Source: RYN-428 sp035551995
GTDB lineage: Bacteria > Planctomycetota > Phycisphaerae > Tepidisphaerales > Tepidisphaeraceae
NCBI GenBank assembly: GCA_035551995.1
Contig: DASZME010000017.1
Coordinates: 1 to 44,037 of the forward strand
Direction of reading: 5' to 3'
DNA: 44,037 nt
Shown here: in pieces, positions 41,951-44,037 of the stretch
How the letters are laid out: every line of letters starts with the position of its first letter
Position numbering within the stretch: position 1 is the first letter of the stretch
Made by a program: the position numbers and the translations under genes
The notes under the pieces: generated by a model
What the model was told of the DNA's origin: nothing
Database searches by the model: none
What the model saw: the letters and a program-made list of their open reading frames with translations, nothing else

Positions 41951-42061
41951 GCGTCGGGTCGCCGTATTCCACGATTTTGCTCTATGGCGCCTTGAAATAA
42001 GCACACTACCGCGTCGGACAATAACGGCTTGCAACCGCCCTTCTACATTCATCAGCCCAGG

Positions 42062-42086
42062 GTGGGCGCATTCGCCCACGGTTTTT
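42062..42086 (+). terminator. T-tailed hairpin
   Basis: GTGGGCG (42062-42068) pairs with CGCCCAC (42073-42079) around a 4-base loop, followed by GGTTTTT. It is oriented to stop plus-strand transcription before the convergent hybrid kinase gene, though it is 240 bp past the nearest plus-strand stop. Confidence 0.6.
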
Positions 42087-42231
42087 GCGTCCGTCGTTGG
42101 CGCAGCCTACCGTTGGTGAGTACGTCCACTCTCCGGGATGCGAAGCGTTTTGCTTCTATTTCGGCGATAAAACAGGTCCTTCCGGAAATTCGCATACGAC
42201 CTGTCAGCGAAGGCTGAAGCCCAATCGCTTC

Positions 42232-44037
42232 TTAGATCGATTCAGCGATGATCCGCCGAATCACCAGCTCCAGCTGAGCGATGTTCACCGGTTTGACGAC
42301 GTGTTCCACAAAGCCGGACTCGCGGCTCTTGCGCACGTCGTCTTCCATTCCATAACCGCTCAGAGCGATGCCGGGGATTCCGTAGAGGTCACGGATCTGC
42401 TCCATCAGCTCATACCCCGTCGCGTCCGGCAATCCAATGTCGCTGACGATAATGTCGAAGGTACCCGCGCCGGCCACTTGTAAAGCCGACTCGACGGTCC
42501 CGGCGGTTTTTACCTTGAACCCGGAAATCTCCAGCAGCCGAGCCATTGTGCGGGCGGTGTCGGGGTGATCTTCCACCAGTAAGATGTGGGACGGCGTCGG
42601 CGTCTGGGGCATGTCCTGAACCGGCGGAGCCAAATCGACGGTTGACGTTTTGGCGGATCGGACCGGCAGGCGAACGGTGAATGTGGCGCCGCGGTTCGTC
42701 CCCTCGCTTGCCGCGGCGATCGCGCCGCCGTGCATCTCCACGACGGCCTTGGCGATGGCCAGTCCCAATCCCAGGCCGCCGAACTGCCGGGTCGTCCCGA
42801 TCTCCCCCTGCTCGAAGGCGTCGAAAATCCGCCCCAGCATGGCCGGCGGAATGCCAACGCCGGTGTCTTTGAATTCCACGAACAGATCACCGGTGTCGTC
42901 GGCGTTCCAGGTTCGGATGTCGATGCGGCCTCCCTCGGGCGTGAACTTGGCGGCGTTGCGCAGCAGGTTCCAGAAAACCTGCTGAAGCCGCGCCGGGTCC
43001 GCGAAAAGAGCGTCGTCGCCGGCGCGCAGTTCTTCGAATATCCGAAGCTGCTTGTCCGGCGTGTCGGTCATGTCGCCATGAATGACGTGATGCAATAGTT
43101 CATGCAGACGGACCGGCTGCATCTGAAGCCGAAGCTTGCCGATGATGACCCGGCTCAAATCCAGCAGGTCGTCGATCAGTCTCACTTCAAGATCGACGTT
43201 GCGCCGAACCATGGCAAGGTCTTCGCGGAATTTGAGCGGCAGGTCCGGATCAACCTCGATGGCCGGGATCGTCATCACCACCGGCGACAGGGGCGTCCGC
43301 AATTCATGGCTGAGCACCGCCAGAAAGCGGTCTTTTGCGCGATTTGCCGCTTCGGCTTCATTCTTGGCGGCGCGTTCATTTTCCTTGGCGCGGACCAGAT
43401 CGGTCACGTCCACGCCGTGAACGAAAATACCCGACACATTTCCGTCGAGGTCGCGCAGCGCGCGGTAGACGAGATTCATGAAGCGCTGTTCGAGCGTGCC
43501 GTCGCCCTTGCGATCGAGCAGGGCCGGAAGCTGATCGCCGCTGAAAGTCTCGCCGGTGCGATAGACATTGTCGAGCAACTCGAAAAAGCCCTGACCCTCC
43601 ACCTCCGGCAGCGCTTGGCGGACGGTTTTGCCGATGATGTCGCGCCTGCCGATGATTTCGTAATATCGCTCGTTGGCAAGTTCATAAACGTGATCCGGCC
43701 CGGCGAGGGTGCAGATGAACGCCGGCGCCTGCTCGAAAATCGCCGCGAGGATCGCGCGTTCCTTTCGAAGGTCAACCGAGAGGCGGGTTCGCTCGGTGAT
43801 GTCGCGCGTGGAGCCCGCCACCACCTCCACCGTTCCGTCCGCCGAAAGCACCGGCGAGAAAATGTACTCGTAGTGGCCGGTTTTTCCCTTCGGACTTGTG
43901 TACGGCGTTTCGTCCCGGACGCTTACCTTGCTATCGACCACCTGCTGGATCTGTCGTTGCAGCTTTTTCGCAAGCGCATCGGGATAATTAAGTTCAAAAA
44001 AATTGCGGCCAATCGCCTGTTCCTGTTCCAGGCCCCA
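42232..44037 (-). CDS. Hybrid PAS sensor histidine kinase (5' end outside window)
   Basis: Of this protein, 601 residues are visible; the reading frame is open to the window end, so the N-terminus lies outside. The part from the edge is the end of a PAS domain (GRNFFELNYP, RDETPYTSP, YEYIFSPVL, GSTRDITER). A second PAS follows (APAFICTLAGPDHVYEL, GRRDIIGKTVRQALPEV). Then come HisKA with LSHELRTPLSPV, an ATPase domain (NLLRNAAKF, DTGVGIPP, GGLGLGLAI), and a C-terminal receiver with LLVEDHPDTA, phospho-acceptor Asp in IIVSDIGLPD and lysine in VVKPVN. It is probably soluble or anchored by the unseen N-terminus. Signal unknown. Confidence 0.95.
   Translation of the reverse strand, partial: WGLEQEQAIGRNFFELNYPDALAKKLQRQIQQVVDSKVSVRDETPYTSPKGKTGHYEYIFSPVLSADGTVEVVAGSTRDITERTRLSVDLRKERAILAAIFEQAPAFICTLAGPDHVYELANERYYEIIGRRDIIGKTVRQALPEVEGQGFFELLDNVYRTGETFSGDQLPALLDRKGDGTLEQRFMNLVYRALRDLDGNVSGIFVHGVDVTDLVRAKENERAAKNEAEAANRAKDRFLAVLSHELRTPLSPVVMTIPAIEVDPDLPLKFREDLAMVRRNVDLEVRLIDDLLDLSRVIIGKLRLQMQPVRLHELLHHVIHGDMTDTPDKQLRIFEELRAGDDALFADPARLQQVFWNLLRNAAKFTPEGGRIDIRTWNADDTGDLFVEFKDTGVGIPPAMLGRIFDAFEQGEIGTTRQFGGLGLGLAIAKAVVEMHGGAIAAASEGTNRGATFTVRLPVRSAKTSTVDLAPPVQDMPQTPTPSHILLVEDHPDTARTMARLLEISGFKVKTAGTVESALQVAGAGTFDIIVSDIGLPDATGYELMEQIRDLYGIPGIALSGYGMEDDVRKSRESGFVEHVVKPVNIAQLELVIRRIIAESI

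Larger units (their letters stand above)
41822..42231. other. Intergenic stretch with hairpins and a 30-bp direct repeat
   Basis: This is 410 bp between two convergent genes. It contains a perfect 9-bp hairpin (41851-41875), two near-identical 30-bp units (41891-41950), and a T-tailed hairpin at 42062-42086. On the minus strand the 30-bp units would encode the repeat PAGVTYVQGA-like, but no supported gene covers them. Confidence 0.55.

Overview
The window looks like a chromosomal segment of a Planctomycetota bacterium, most plausibly from the Phycisphaerae (inference). The pointers are a Minf_1886-family gene (restricted to Planctomycetes and Verrucomicrobia), an exported protein with a LEPR-XLL-type motif (LEDRRMLS), a DUF1501 protein, paired PQQ-like beta-propeller proteins, a Ser/Thr kinase with a large exported sensor region, and high GC with long antisense open frames. 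About 34 genes are supported. No rRNA, tRNA or CRISPR array was seen.

Layout. 1-4.6 kb: a LolA-like exported protein, a HAD phosphatase, a PA14/PKD exported protein and hpt. 4.6-4.8 kb: two heptamer arrays in inverted orientation. 4.8-9.2 kb: a flippase-like membrane protein, a small membrane protein overlapping a Minf_1886 gene, a LysE-type exporter and a lipoprotein TolC homologue. 9.5-12.9 kb: the LEPR-XLL beta-helix protein with a Thr-Thr-Pro-Pro-Val stalk, then two small genes. 13-18.1 kb: rlmN, a dienelactone-hydrolase-like protein, hemL and an SH3-like exported protein. 18.6-24.6 kb: two tandem PQQ-propeller genes, pgi and a DUF1501 gene. 24.6-27.7 kb: an inverted-repeat element, then ruvC, cysS and ispF. 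27.7-31 kb: an orphan vapB with a palindromic operator candidate, a sigma-54-type two-component pair and a bacterioferritin-like gene. 31.3-34.6 kb: a 1106-residue kinase whose exported part carries leucine-rich repeats and a C-type-lectin-like domain, followed by IS debris. 35-40.7 kb: rnd, an aminotransferase, lptF and lptG on the minus strand. 40.9-44 kb: a stand-alone receiver protein behind a sigma-54-like -24/-12 element, a small unknown gene and a hybrid sensor kinase that runs off the window.

Most of the content is housekeeping: purine salvage, tetrapyrrole and isoprenoid precursors, translation, recombination, glycolysis and LPS export. These genes are interleaved with planctomycete-type surface and signalling proteins. 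The strongest candidates for something new are the receptor-like kinase (cytoplasmic kinase, one membrane span, LRR array, C-type lectin fold), the LEPR-XLL stalked beta-helix protein, the inverted-repeat elements at 4.6-4.8 and 24.6-24.9 kb, and the sigma-54-like promoter that almost touches the start codon of the receiver gene. No complete new defence or biosynthetic system was recognised.
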